Shown piece after piece: positions 37,724 through 48,176 of a stretch of 64,000 nt of DNA. The translations under genes were made by a program, and so were the position numbers. The notes under the pieces were generated by a model that ran no database searches, was not told the origin of the DNA, and worked only from the letters and a program-made list of their open reading frames with translations. The stretch's first letter is position 1, and each line of letters begins with the position of its first letter. Location: assembly GCA_958298945.1 (NCBI GenBank), contig OY282605.1, forward strand, positions 20,934,811-20,998,810, given 5' to 3'. Source of the DNA: Atherix ibis. Lineage: Eukaryota; Arthropoda; Insecta; Diptera; Athericidae.

Positions 37724-37957
37724 ATGGAGAGCTGGTTGACTGATGTAAAACAATTGAGAATACCACGCCCTAAATTCGGTTCAATGGGTAGTAGTCCGCC
37801 AAGTTCACGTCATATGAGACGCCCTTTTGAACCGCCACGCGATTACAATATGGCAACCGGCGATGATTTTGGATCAGGCTCCTCACCCACATCCAGATCT
37901 ATGAAATTGGATGCGGCCGCCGAAGAATTACGGCAAGCGCTACACGAGAAACTATGA
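37724..37957 (+). CDS. 77-codon open frame in a candidate exon, unrecognised
   Basis: This frame has clear protein character against a very AT-rich background, with balanced codon use and no Lys/Ile/Phe bias. It starts MESWLTDVKQLRIPRPKFG, has a Pro/Ser/Arg-rich middle (SSPPSSRHMRRPFEPPRDYN), and ends in a probable short helix, AAEELRQALHEKL. An acceptor (GTATATATTTCAG) ends at 37693. The 30 bases between it and the ATG hold an in-frame TAA, so the ATG at 37724 is the start if this acceptor is used. No donor is seen before the TGA, and an AT-rich 3' region follows, so it may be a last coding exon. No domain or family is recognised. It could be a small protein, or an alternative terminal exon of a larger gene. 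Confidence 0.6.
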   Translation: MESWLTDVKQLRIPRPKFGSMGSSPPSSRHMRRPFEPPRDYNMATGDDFGSGSSPTSRSMKLDAAAEELRQALHEKL

Positions 37958-38172
37958 TCCTTGCTATAATCTATTCTACAATCATCCTGTTTACCTGTCT
38001 AAGTTTTAGAGAAACGCTTTTAATTTGTATTTATTTTTTCTTTTAAATTAATTACATTAAGTTGAATATTATTTGATTTATCCACACTAAAACACGGTAT
38101 ATCAAATAATTTAGTTTGTAAGTTTTTGTTTTTAATTTTATTTTACTTTTTTATTATATAATATAATTAGAA

Positions 38173-38214
<42 letters not shown>

Positions 38215-39359
38215 TAAATTTAATTTTGTATTACTTTATATTATTATGGATTTTATTTAAAAAATATAATAAATATATTATCGTTATTTAATGTTAATAC
38301 ATAACCTCACTTTTGCATATAGGCATTGAAAAAATTCTGGTGCACACATAATCGTAGTGAGTGTCTAATTAATTTTCAACAATATGTAAAATAAATCATT
38401 AGTTTTATGTAAGAACAAAAAAAAAATCTGCATTTTTATTTAATGTTTTTGTTTTTGGCTTCCTTCCTTTCTGAATGGTTTTAGAATGCATTATTAGAAT
38501 GCACAAAACTATGTGTGTGAATAGGAAAACAAAATGGATGAGAAATTTTGTATGATAAATAAAAAACAAATTTGCTTTCAGTTCTGAAAAATCCATTAAA
38601 TCTAAAATACGGAAACTCTTATCATTTATCTATTCTGTGGGACAATGTGACCATTAAAATATATATATTCTAAAATCTGAAGAATAGTCTACTTAACAGG
38701 GCATTTGAATTATGGTGTTCTCCATGAATGGATATATTCCCCTTTCCCGCCACCCCGCACACTAAACATTTCAACAAGTTTCTTATCAAAAATCATATGA
38801 ACTCTTCTGGTTGGAACATTTGCCATGCTCGTCGTATTTGCATACATTCCGGCGCTCACAAAATCGAAATGTCGTCGCCACATTACTTATTCCACTAGCA
38901 TATTCCAAAGCAAATCCACTGTGGATTCTGTTTGCCTTCATGGTATTTAGGCTCTTTGATAACTACACAATTTTCTGTCTGTAATTTGATTATAGTTAAC
39001 TTGTGTAGAACAAACTTTACATATCCTTTGAGTATTTATAAAAATTTACTCCTATTACACTTAATGGTCGGAAATATATTATATTCTCTTTTGGTATAAT
39101 TTGGAACGAATTATTTAAATGTGAGTTGAAAAATTTCCAAAAACAAACAAAAAAACAAAATTCAACTTTGATAGAAATTGGTATGTCGGAGAAGTCATGA
39201 CGCATGTATGTGTAGTCTGTGTGTTAAGAAGTGCATTTATTTATCAATATATAAAAAGAACAAAGATCAATCGATGATGTACCATATAGTCCATTTTGCC
39301 ATCTTTTCTTGCTTCGACAGAACATATACTAAAATTTTAACGATACAGAGAAGAGTAGC
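37958..39359. other. 3' flank, microsatellite and non-coding DNA
   Basis: The interval begins with the AT-rich 3' flank of the 77-codon frame. A compound microsatellite, (AT)n followed by (AG)n, lies at about 38180-38213. Bases 38640-38960 are less AT-rich, but no frame there is recognisable. Confidence 0.5.
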
Positions 39360-40960
39360 GTGGCCCCTGCGCAAGGATCGTGAAACGTTCCACATTTTTG
39401 TATGACCGAATTTGCCCACACAGGGTACTCTTACAGCTGGCAGAGTGGGGCGTAGACTATGCCACATTGGCACTAACTGGTAGAACCTTCACGATACGCG
39501 CCAACGGTCATTTTTCGTCAAAACGCGAAATGAGAAAAGACATCCCACAAGGATCCCCTTTATTAACGATCCTATTCAATATATATATTTATTTCCTTTC
39601 CCAGCATTTATCATCCTTTAACCATTATATATATGCTGACAATATCTTTATGCTTGTATCTGGTGCTAATCTTCAACATTAAACTAATAACGCCATCCGC
39701 AACATCAACACTTCGAGCAGCATAACCGGTGCGGTGATCTGTACATCGATCCCGCCTTGCCTTCATGTTTGCAGGGAAAACAAAGTCTATCTTTCTATCT
39801 TCAAAAAGTTCGCCTAAATTTAATTTAGAAAAACCTATGCGTTCCAAATTACCCCCTCCACACTTTAATCAAAATTATTATCATCATCCCCAGTTCAAAA
39901 AGGAATTTATCATCGTTATCCTTATTAATATCCCGTCTTGAAAGTAATTTATCCATCCTACCCCTCGTTATCCAAACTTCCCTTCCAAACCCAGATTGGA
40001 AACCATTATTAGGAGCAAAGTTGAAAGTGACTGCTTCTCTTGACAAGTTAAAGAAGGCTAGCATTGTTGCGTCCACATATGCCGCCAACAGTTGGACAGA
40101 TTAAAAGATCATCGACTGTGGTTTACTGTTGCCGCCGCTGATACCGATACTACATCTTTTTCGGTCGTCGGATTTTTTGGCTGCAACACCCACGCACTAC
40201 TATACATTGTGCAATCTTCCCTTATAGGGCAGCTCCATATTACGAGGAGCTGTGGGACATCAAAACAGCAATTGAAATTGCGATCAAGATTCCCAGCCAA
40301 CGGCGCGTTAATATTTTTAGAGACAGCTTTGCTGCCCTTAAAGCCATTTCTGGCCCATTGTGTGACCCAGTAGTTAACGCAATTCGTTATAGCATACTTA
40401 GCAATAGGAGTGTCGAGTTGCAATGGATGCCGGGGCATGTAGGAATTGTGGGTAATGAAAGTGGTGACAAGTTGGCTGAAGAAACACTCCGTCGAGTAGT
40501 GATCACAGTTATTCACAATCTGCATCACCTACTAACAGAATGTCAACTAACACCATTAGCCATCCCCATACACGATGACTGGACCAATAGTGACACATTT
40601 TTGAACCAATAGCGACACTCATTGGATAACCACTAATAAACCAGTCTATTCAACATCCAAAACGAAATTCTGGGCGCGGAAGCTCCTCAGAATCCGGATT
40701 GGACATACCTGCTCTTACTCATAACTTCCTTTTTGGCAATACCAATCGTCCCTTATGCCAATCCTGTGGTACCCATTTCACTATCATCCATATTCTACAG
40801 GAATGCCATATAACCAAGAATTACTTCGCGACCAGGATTCCTCCCATTATAGAGCTTCTGGACCCAACAACTTCATTGTCTAGTCTCCTATTTAAACTTC
40901 TACAACATAATAATCTGCTCCACAAAATATAACAAAATTCTTAATATTCTATACTACTAA
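39360..40960 (+). pseudogene. LINE fragment with reverse transcriptase and RNase H (I/LOA-like)
   Basis: A decayed non-LTR retrotransposon. First part (39380-39682): LLQLAEWGVDYATLALTG, then DIPQGSPLLTILFNIYI (PQGS motif), then YIYADNIFML, the YADD active site with the second Asp changed to Asn. Second part: an RNase H region ending with VELQWMPGHVGIVGNESGDK (near 40411), which matches the family W-PGHVGI-GNE-AD motif. Third part (40699-40932): a Cys/His motif CQSCGTHFTIIHILQECH of the kind found at the C-terminus of such polyproteins. RNase H together with a terminal Cys/His motif suggests the I/LOA/jockey side of LINEs; the exact clade is uncertain. Several frameshifts and stops mean it is not functional. 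Confidence 0.8.
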
Positions 40961-41189
40961 CCACTAACCAGTCTCTCTCAGATAACTTTCCACATGTACT
41001 ATGAAGTCACCAAATGGCCTCACGGTCGTGGCGCTATAAAGTGGCTCCTAGCACATGTCTAAGGGACCTTACAAACAAAAACATCTTTTGCCATCTTTCA
41101 GAAAGCTTTATAATTCCTCGTTCATAGAAATATCTGCCTTTAGCCCTGAAGAACTGAACAAGGTGCTGATTTATAGCGCATTATCTGAA

Positions 41190-41860
41190 TTAACAATTAT
41201 ACCACGCAAGGAGTTTTAAAGAGAACGAAAGAAGTGGGTCTGACGGCGTAAGGTCCGGCGAGTATGGTGGCTGGCGCAACACATGTGTTGGGATGGAATA
41301 AACAACTTCTTTACGATTTGTTGGAATAAACAACTTCTTTACGAGCTCCGGATGTTTTTGGATGATGGAATCGTTCAAACTGTGCAACTACCGACAGTAC
41401 ACTTCTAAATTAATTGTTTGGTTCCTTGGTAGAAGCTCAACAAACACAACATCTTCAAAATCCCAGTACACTGACAGCATAACCTTTCCGCTTTCGATGT
41501 CGTTTGAAACGGACCAGCACATCGGGACCACGACCACATTATTGTAAATGATCAACTTCTCATCACCAGCTATCAATCGCTTCAAAATGGCTCGTTTTTC
41601 TCACGTTTAATGAGCATGTCGCAGATGTTAATGCGTGCTATCAAATGAACTTCTTTGAGTTCATGAGGAACCCAAATATCGAGCTTGCTTATGTATACCA
41701 GCTTCTTCAAGTGGTCTTGAATGGTTTAATGATCGATGTGCAATTTTTCTGCATTCTCCTACATCGTGTAACGCTGGTTTAACTAAATTCATGCCTTTAT
41801 TTTGTCCTTATTAACCTCGGTTGGCCTTCCTGACCAAGGACAATCGTTGAGATCAAAATC
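41190..41860 (-). pseudogene. Mellifera/cecropia-like mariner transposase remnant
   Basis: From 41585 downwards the minus strand reads LIAGDEKLIIYNNV (first catalytic Asp), then VMLSVYWDFEDVVFVELLPR, QTINLEVYCRQ, LNDSIIQKHPEL and QPPYSPDLTPSDPLL (third Asp). The stretch with the second Asp is lost and replaced by a short duplication (GAATAAACAACTTCTTTACGA twice, near 41295 and 41325). The upstream part to 41860 resembles the N-terminal half, with stops. It is a DD34D-type mariner of a different lineage from those at 17.1 and 54.1 kb. Confidence 0.7.
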
Positions 41861-42047
41861 ACCAGCAAGCAATTTCGGGAAAAATCATTGGCACTGGTGC
41901 ATTTTTTCAAAAGTAAAATAATAAAATATGGCGAAAATGCAAAGTTTGATCTTCCATCATAAATTTGTTGTAATCTTTCATAAAAGATAAACAAAATGGA
42001 TCAATTTTATTTTAAAAATGAATCTTAAACTATCAGCTGTTAAATAA

Positions 42048-42590
42048 CATATTAGCTGTCTGCTATTGGGAAATTTTTGCTACTCACAAGTACTTCTAGC
42101 TACTCACAGCTACTCTTACTCATACCAATGAGTAGATCGCATGAGTAGTTACGCATACAATTTACGGTAAGGGGATTTTAGTTCCCAAAATGAAAATAGA
42201 TGGCTTAGCGGGTTCTTTGGTTATGTTGAAGTGTCATATTTTTGTTTTTATTGCTTATGTTTACTTTATTCGTGCAGCAAAAGCAAAAAGAAATGGAATC
42301 AAATGTTACTGGAGTAGGTTTTTACATAAAAAATAACTACACATTTATTAACTGACTGCTTTACAGGTTGTTATGGAATCTGTAAAGCAGTCAGTTAATA
42401 AAAAGTCAGATTCTTCAGACTCAGGCGACACATCGCTTTCATCAGATTTTTACAAGCTGAATAAACTCACTATTGTTGTTGACTATTTTGAGGTTATATT
42501 TTACTTCTGTCAGTAAGCTCTGCGTTCCATTGGGCATGTACTCCCAAGTACTTGCGAGTAGCAAAATTTTCCCAATGGAAGACAGCTATT
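42048..42590. mobile_element. Short element with about 45-bp terminal inverted repeats
   Basis: The left end TTAGCTGTC...TATTGGGAAATTTTTGCTACTCACAAGTACTT (42052-42093) is mirrored by the right end, whose reverse complement reads ATAGCTGTCTTCC, ATTGGGAAAATTTTGCTACTC, GCAAGTACTT (about 42548-42590). The total is about 540 bp with no transposase, so this looks like a MITE or foldback element. Inner parts repeat the word GAGTA/TACTC many times. A perfect hairpin lies in the middle. Exact ends and target duplication are uncertain. Confidence 0.7.
42344..42402. repeat. Perfect 23-bp hairpin
   Basis: TTTATTAACTGACTGCTTTACAG (42344-42366) is exactly reverse-complementary to 42380-42402, with a 13-base loop. 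It lies near the centre of the terminal-inverted-repeat element at 42048-42590. Confidence 0.85.
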
Positions 42591-42626
42591 AATAATATGG
42601 ATAAGAATAACTCTAGTACTTCCAAA

Positions 42627-42725
42627 AATAAACAAATGCCATCTGTTATGAAAGTGCCTCTTGAACAAATGCCAAAAATGACGGAAAGCCCAAAATAAAC
42701 AAACGCCATCTGTTATGAACGTGCG
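42627..42725. repeat. Short direct repeat pair
   Basis: AAATAAACAAATGCCATCTG...GAAAGTGC is repeated with a few differences about 67 bases later as AAATAAACAAACGCCATCTG...GAACGTGC, between the inverted-repeat element and the DD41D remnant. Confidence 0.7.
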
Positions 42726-42789
42726 TAATTTTTTTTTCGTTTGGTGGTTTCTTAGTGTATGAGAAAATATAAATAAATTAATTTTTTAC

Positions 42790-43830
42790 AAATTATGCTT
42801 CATTTGCAATAAGAGTGATATGTTGTTTTTTTTGTTCAAATGAAACATGAAAGAAATATGGTATAGCAAAATTTATTATTTTATTTTGAAGGGGCCGGTC
42901 GAGCAAATGGGGTCGGTTCCATTTATAGCACCGAATACGATAGTTCCAATTTTCGACCACCTTGTGTAATAAATCCAACCTTATTTCATGTATTTGACGT
43001 TCAATATTCAATTTTAATGCATCAATGGTGGCTGGTTTATTGACATATGTGTAGACCAATAACTTCAAATCATCCCACAAGAAGAAGTCCAATGGTGTTA
43101 AATCACAACTTCTTTTGCACATTTGCGTTTCTTGACGCCAAACTTTTCCCGCAAATAATGGACTGTGTGGTACGTAGTACTGTTTTTTTTTGAATCCACA
43201 TATTCCTTAAATCAATATCTTTCAATTCAGGCCACGAAAAGTTCGTTATCCTTTACGGATCCACATATTCCTTAAATCAATATCTTTCAATAGGCCACGA
43301 AAAGTGCCGTGAACCACACCAAACGGTCGCTCTTTTGAAATGTAAAGGTTCTTTGTGAATAATTTGTATATTGGCTTCAGCCCAGTAAAGACAATTTTGT
43401 TTATTCACCGATAAGGAGAGATGAAAAGTCGCCTCATCTGAGAGGATGGTTTTCCTGGAATAATCGGTATCGTTTTCAAGATGTTCCAGAGCAAAATCAG
43501 CAAATTTACGACTTTGGTAAGGGCAGGAATATTCTCGTCACTCCCACCGAATCTTTATTTTAATGGCACGCAAACATTATGTAAAGTAAGATTGCCTTCA
43601 AAACTTCGCATATTTCGACGGATAGCGATCACACTAGGCCGATTATAACGACCATAAATTGATAGAAGTGCACGATAAGTTGCAATGAAAAAAAACGATT
43701 ATTTTGATATAAAAATTGGTTAATTTTTAAGCATTTTTGAGGTGTGTATCTTTTTATGAATAATTCGAAAACCTAACTGAATACAACTGACAGTAACAGA
43801 AGATTTTGTCATTTTAAATATGGCCACACG
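42790..43830 (-). pseudogene. DD41D-type transposase, nearly full span but broken
   Basis: Reading down from about 43810: a possible start MTKSSVTVS, then YGRYNRPSVIAIRR (N-terminal DNA-binding domain, near 43650), NLTLHNVCVPLK (near 43580), the ALEHLENDTDYSRKTILSDEATFHLS region (first catalytic Asp, near 43430-43490), VNKQNCLYWAEANIQI, ATVWCG-like sequence with a duplicated stretch (ATCCACATATTCCTTAAATC twice, near 43195 and 43260), and finally SCDLTPLDFFLWDDLKLLVY to the C-terminus (43122-42793), with the third Asp. The second Asp region is lost. Several frame breaks are present. It is the fullest copy of this group here and a good base for a family consensus. Confidence 0.8.
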
Positions 43831-43849
43831 GTCTATTTAAAAATATTTC

Positions 43850-44420
43850 ATTCCTATTGAAAAACTCATCAAAACTTTGTGCAGAATTTGATCTTTATGA
43901 GATAAGTTTAAATGATGCATTTTTGAGTATTTCAGTCGTTAATGAGATCATTACTCGAAAGATGTTGGCCTTTAAATACTCTACAGTTTAAGGATTATTT
44001 ACGAGTACTTTTATTTACGAGTTGAGAACAATTTCAACGCCGTTTTATTGCATAATCGTCGAGGTCAATTGACATTACCAAATCTCAAAATGACTCATCT
44101 TAGGAACTGTTCGTGAAATAAACCCTAAATTTGTTGGGCTGTGTGGCTTGTGGTACCATATTGATCAAATCATATATACTCTAAATTAAAAATTTTAAGT
44201 TACACAACACAGTAATATTTAGTAGATAAAATAGCTTTTCCACAGTTACTTGTGATTTTACAGAGCCTCATATATGCCAATTTTACTTATTAACGTTTCC
44301 AGAGAGTGAAAAATTGTCCTCATCGCTGAAGAAAATTTTGTACGAAAAATTGGTATGCAAAGCTAGTTATTCTAACACCCAATCGAAGTATTTTTTACGC
44401 ATTTCATGGATAAGCATATT
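43850..44420 (-). mobile_element. Second decayed DD41D-type remnant
   Basis: Directly upstream of the preceding copy, 44040-44110 on the minus strand resembles the stretch before the third catalytic Asp, and 44280-44415 reads approximately YFDWVLE...FSYKIFFSDEDNFSLSGN, the first-Asp region. It is more worn than its neighbour and probably an older insertion of a related family. Confidence 0.55.
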
Positions 44421-44745
44421 AATTAATATTATTAAATGGCATATTTTTATCTAAAAAATTGTTATCTTAAATTGCATATTTAATTTGATAAATATTTGAT
44501 GACGAAGCTATACTTTCCGAACAGCAAATCGAATACTTTTCAAAGATTTTTATATAATAATGAAGTTTTCAAATGGGAGTATCCATTAAATTTAGATACA
44601 ATATTTTCTAATGAAATCATTAAAAGATTTCATATTATGGACTGTCATACGTGTTGACAAGATAACATATATTGAGTGATTTTGGTTTTTTAATTAAAAA
44701 TATTATAAGATAAATGAGTAGAAAAAATAACATCAGTTCACTTAC

Positions 44746-44823
44746 CGAATCCTGATCATATTCTGTTCTAGAAAGTTGGGTTTCACTACCTCTCCTCGAT
44801 CTTGGCTCATCACAGTTATATTC
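44746..44823 (-). CDS. Exon 3 of an unidentified minus-strand gene
   Basis: A 78-base exon with an acceptor (TTTACAATATTAG) on its upstream side and donor GTAAG on its downstream side. Translated in phase 0 it encodes 26 residues, starting EYNCDEPRSRRGSETQ and ending RTEYDQDS, a charged, Ser/Arg-rich segment of disordered type. Its phase matches the exon at 45473-45743 exactly. The gene must continue downstream, but I did not find the next exon. A small phase-0 exon like this can be skipped without a frameshift, so it could be alternatively spliced. Confidence 0.7.
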
Positions 44824-45472
44824 CTAATATTGTAAATGTACCCGATTAAAAAGAATCCATTTAAAAATTAATTATTTGCATTAAAGAAAATATTGTCATA
44901 TAATTTTATTTATTTATTTTTCTTTTAAAGTAAATTTTAAAACAATATCCATTAAGAAGAATTTAGGCACTTATATATATACAATTAAAATAATTCTGAA
45001 TTTAATATAAACACTTTTGATAGAAGAATAGAAAGAAAAATATATATTATGAAAGAAAAAAATAACCTTAAATCTATGGTATATAATTTTTCCTTTAAAA
45101 ATATTAATTCTATAATAAATCACATTTAAAAATACATACAATCTCATATAAATTCGTTAATTTATAAATGAAAATACTTTTTAAATGAGAGAATAGGGAA
45201 TAATTAAAAATATTATTTAATATTCGAGAAAATAAAAACAACAATAATTAAGTAGGAGAAGAAGGGGATATAAAATAAAATTAATTTAAATAGGAAGGAA
45301 CATGTCAAAGGTGAGGGTGAGATCGAAATAGAATTAAGAAAAAAAAAGAATTTATAAATTAGCGAATACAACCGAACCAACAAATAAACGTTCAAACGAT
45401 CAAACAACAAAACAAACAGAAAAAAAGGATTAAATTTAGAAATTTTTCGAATGTCAATTTTTAGCAACGAAC
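44824..45472 (-). other. Intron between exons 2 and 3
   Basis: A 649-base AT-rich intron bounded by GT (GTTCG) and AG on the minus strand. The 84-codon minus-strand frame within it is a chance Phe/Leu/Ile-rich frame. Confidence 0.65.
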
Positions 45473-45743
45473 CTTTTTCCCATTCGGATCACCGTAATTA
45501 TTACCTCCTCCGCCATTACCAATGCCAACATTACTACTACCAGCACCTCCGCCAACAGCACCGGCGGCAGCAGTTCCACTAGTACCGGTGCCACCTCGTG
45601 TCGGGGTGCTTGTTGACAATGTCTTTGTTGGCGTTAATCGACTCTGCGATCCTCCTAAATGACGCAAGGATGAATGATGATGATAGTGACGATGCAGTAC
45701 GGGGCCAGCTGATAACGGTCGATATGGTAATGGGCACGCAGGA
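45473..45743 (-). CDS. Exon 2 of an unidentified minus-strand gene
   Basis: A 271-base exon whose acceptor side reads GCGGTAAAATAG and which ends GGGAAAAAG before a GTTCGT donor. With one base completing the codon from the upstream exon, it encodes PACPLPYRPLSAGPVLHRHY, a His run (HHHSS), QSRLTPTKTLSTSTPTRGG, then a long Gly/Ala/Ser/Asn-rich low-complexity stretch and GDPNGKK. It is markedly less AT-rich than the flanks. No folded domain is visible. Low-complexity linkers of this sort occur in large fly scaffold, channel and signalling proteins, so the family cannot be named from this piece. Confidence 0.8.
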
Positions 45744-48081
45744 CTATTTTACCGCGTAAAAGATTGGGTGTTGAGTGGGTGATTGGGTAGTTAATTAATT
45801 TGATGATTAGCGTTTGGTCGGTTTAATTAATTTTTATAATTCGTTTAAAAAGTAATAGTACAAAATATATAAAGAATTCCATCATTCTTTTCATTTTGAA
45901 ATTATAAACGAAAAATAAAACAAAATGAAACAAAATCAAATGGCAAAAGGAAAATTAACAAAAATTAATACATTAACGAAGGTTACGGAAAATCTTCTAT
46001 AATTGAAAAAATTATTCAAAATCGAATTTAATAAAATTTTAACACTAAAAATTGTTTCACTGAAAATTTTCTTCTTGAAATTTTTTACTGAATATTTTCT
46101 TATCTGAGAATTTTTCATTGAAAATATTTTGGTAAAACTTTATCTACTGAAAATTTTTTTACTGAATATTTCTTTACTGCAACTTTTTTACTGAATATTT
46201 ATCTACTGAAAATTTTTACGGAAAATTTTATAATAATTTTTTCTGAAAATTATTTTACTGAAATTTTTACTGAATAGTTTTTTACCTAAAATTTTTTTAC
46301 TGAAAAATTTTTTACTGAAAATTTTTTTAATGAAATTTTTTTTGCTGAAAATTTTATATTGAAAAGTTTCTACTGAAAATTATTTTCTTACAATTTTTTT
46401 TATTGAAAATTTATATACTAAAAATTTTTATACTGAAATTTTAACTGAGCATTTTTTTCCTTTTTTTTTTGAGAATTTTTTACTGAAAATATTTTGGTAA
46501 AACTTTTTTTTACCAAAATATTTTTTTACTGAAAACTTTTTTGTTGAAAATATTTTTGTTAGAAAATTTATATTGAAAATATTTTGACTGAAATTTTTTT
46601 TCTGCAATTTCTTTACTGAATATTTTTTTACTGAAATTTTATAATAATTTTTATTGAAAATTATTTTACTGAAATTTTTACTGAATAGGTTTTTACCTAA
46701 AATTTTTTTACTGAAAAATTTTTTACTGAAAATTTTTTTACTGAAATTTTTTTTGCCGAAAATTTTATATTGAAAAGTTTCTACTGAAAATTATTTTCTT
46801 ACAATTTGTTTTACTGAAAATTTATATACTAAAAAATTTATATTGAAAATATTTTTACTGAAATTTTTTTTCTGCAATTTCTTTACTGAAAATTTTTTTA
46901 CTGAAATTTTTAAGGAAAATTTTATAATAATTTTTATTGAAAATTATTTTACTGTAATTTTTATTGAATATATTTCTACTGAAAAATTTTTTGCTGCAAT
47001 TTTTTTACTGACAATTTTTTTTACCGAAAATATTTTGACTGAAATTTTTTTTACTGAAAATTTTTTTACTGAAATTTTTTACGGAAAATTTTAAAATATT
47101 TGTTACTGAAAATTATTTTACTGAAATAATTTTTTGCTTAAAATTTTTTTTATTGAAATTGTTTATTAAAATTTTTTTTACTGAAATTTTTTCTGTAGAA
47201 AATGTTTTTGCTGAAAATTTTTAATTGAAATTTTTTTACTGAAAATATTTTACTGAAAATGTTTTTCTTGCAATTTTTTTTGCTGAAAATTCATTTACTA
47301 AAAATTTGTATACTGAAGTTTTAACTGAGAATTTTTTTACTGAATATTTTTTAACTGAAAACTTTTTTACTGAAAATTTTTATTTAAAATGTTTTACTGA
47401 AAATTTTTTATTGATCATTTTTTTATTGAAGATTTTTGACTGATATATATTTTTACTTAAAAAAACATTTTACCAAAAACTTTTAATTGAAATTTTTTTT
47501 TTCAAAACTTTTTTACTAAACCAAAAATTTTTAGTGGGCTGAAAATTATTTTAACAAAAATTTTTACAAAAAATTTTTACCAAAATTTTTTTACTGAAAA
47601 TTTAACTGAGAATATTTTTGCTGGAAATTTTATTCTTGCAATTTTTCTGCTGAAAATTTATTTACTGAAATTTTTTACAGAAAATTTTCTAATAAGTTTT
47701 ACTGAAAATTTTTTTACTGAAATTTTTACTGAAAATTGTTTTACTGAACATCTTTTTACTGAATATGTTTTAGTAAAAAAAGATTTTAACCAAAAATTTT
47801 TTACTAAAATTTTTTTTAACAAAACTTTTTTTACTGACCCTTAAATTTTTACTGAAAATTATTTGATTGAAATTTTTACTGAAAATTTTTTAAAAGAAAA
47901 TTTTTACCAAAAATTTTTTAATGAAGATTTCTTCCCGGAAAAATTTGAAAATAGAAATAAAAATAAATGAAGTGTTTCACTGTTAATGTATTAATCATTA
48001 AAAATCTATTTTTTACCAGCTAATAAAATAACAGAAAGAAACATAAAATAACCAATTTGAAACGTAAAAAATTCATTCTAC
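45744..48081 (-). other. Intron between exons 1 and 2, holding array 3
   Basis: A 2338-base intron bounded by GTAGAA at the upstream exon and TAG at the downstream exon. Most of it is the AT-rich repeat array at 45990-47945. Confidence 0.65.
45990..47945. repeat. AT-rich array 3 (TTTTTACTGAAAATT unit), intronic
   Basis: About 2 kb of tandem repeats near TTTTTACTGAAAATT with a basic period of about 15-17 bases. Within it, a block of about 430 bases (46140-46460) is repeated at 46600-46850 with small changes (both contain TTTTGCTGAAAATTTTATATTG or TTTTGCCGAAAATTTTATATTG). That points to higher-order duplication. It lies entirely in the intron between the first and second recognised exons. Confidence 0.85.
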
Positions 48082-48176
48082 CGATTTCTAATGTCCGGAG
48101 CATTTTTTTGAAGACCCGAATCTGATGATGGACTACGTCCTGTAGCTTCAATTATTTCCAAATCGACGTCGGATAC
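48082..48176 (-). CDS. Exon 1 (first recognised) of an unidentified minus-strand gene
   Basis: A 95-base exon preceded by the acceptor CTGCCCTCCTTATAG and followed by donor GTAGAA. In phase 0 it encodes VSDVDLEIIEATGRSPSSDS and then GLQKNAPDIRN, ending with two bases (CG) of a codon completed as Arg by the first base of the exon at 45743. This phase agreement, together with that between the second and third exons, gives 444 bases, or 148 codons, without a stop. Upstream exons must lie above 48190 or beyond the window. Confidence 0.72.

Noticed and set aside
25551..37957. Joining the exon at 25551-25735 directly to the exon at 37694
   Set aside because: The splice is possible, but the MASSGSSTTR frame then stops after about 26 residues and the 37724 frame is different, so a single protein is not supported.
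38180..38213. (AT)n(AG)n run as a possible regulatory GAGA-type site
   Set aside because: It is a simple compound microsatellite and gives no further evidence of function.
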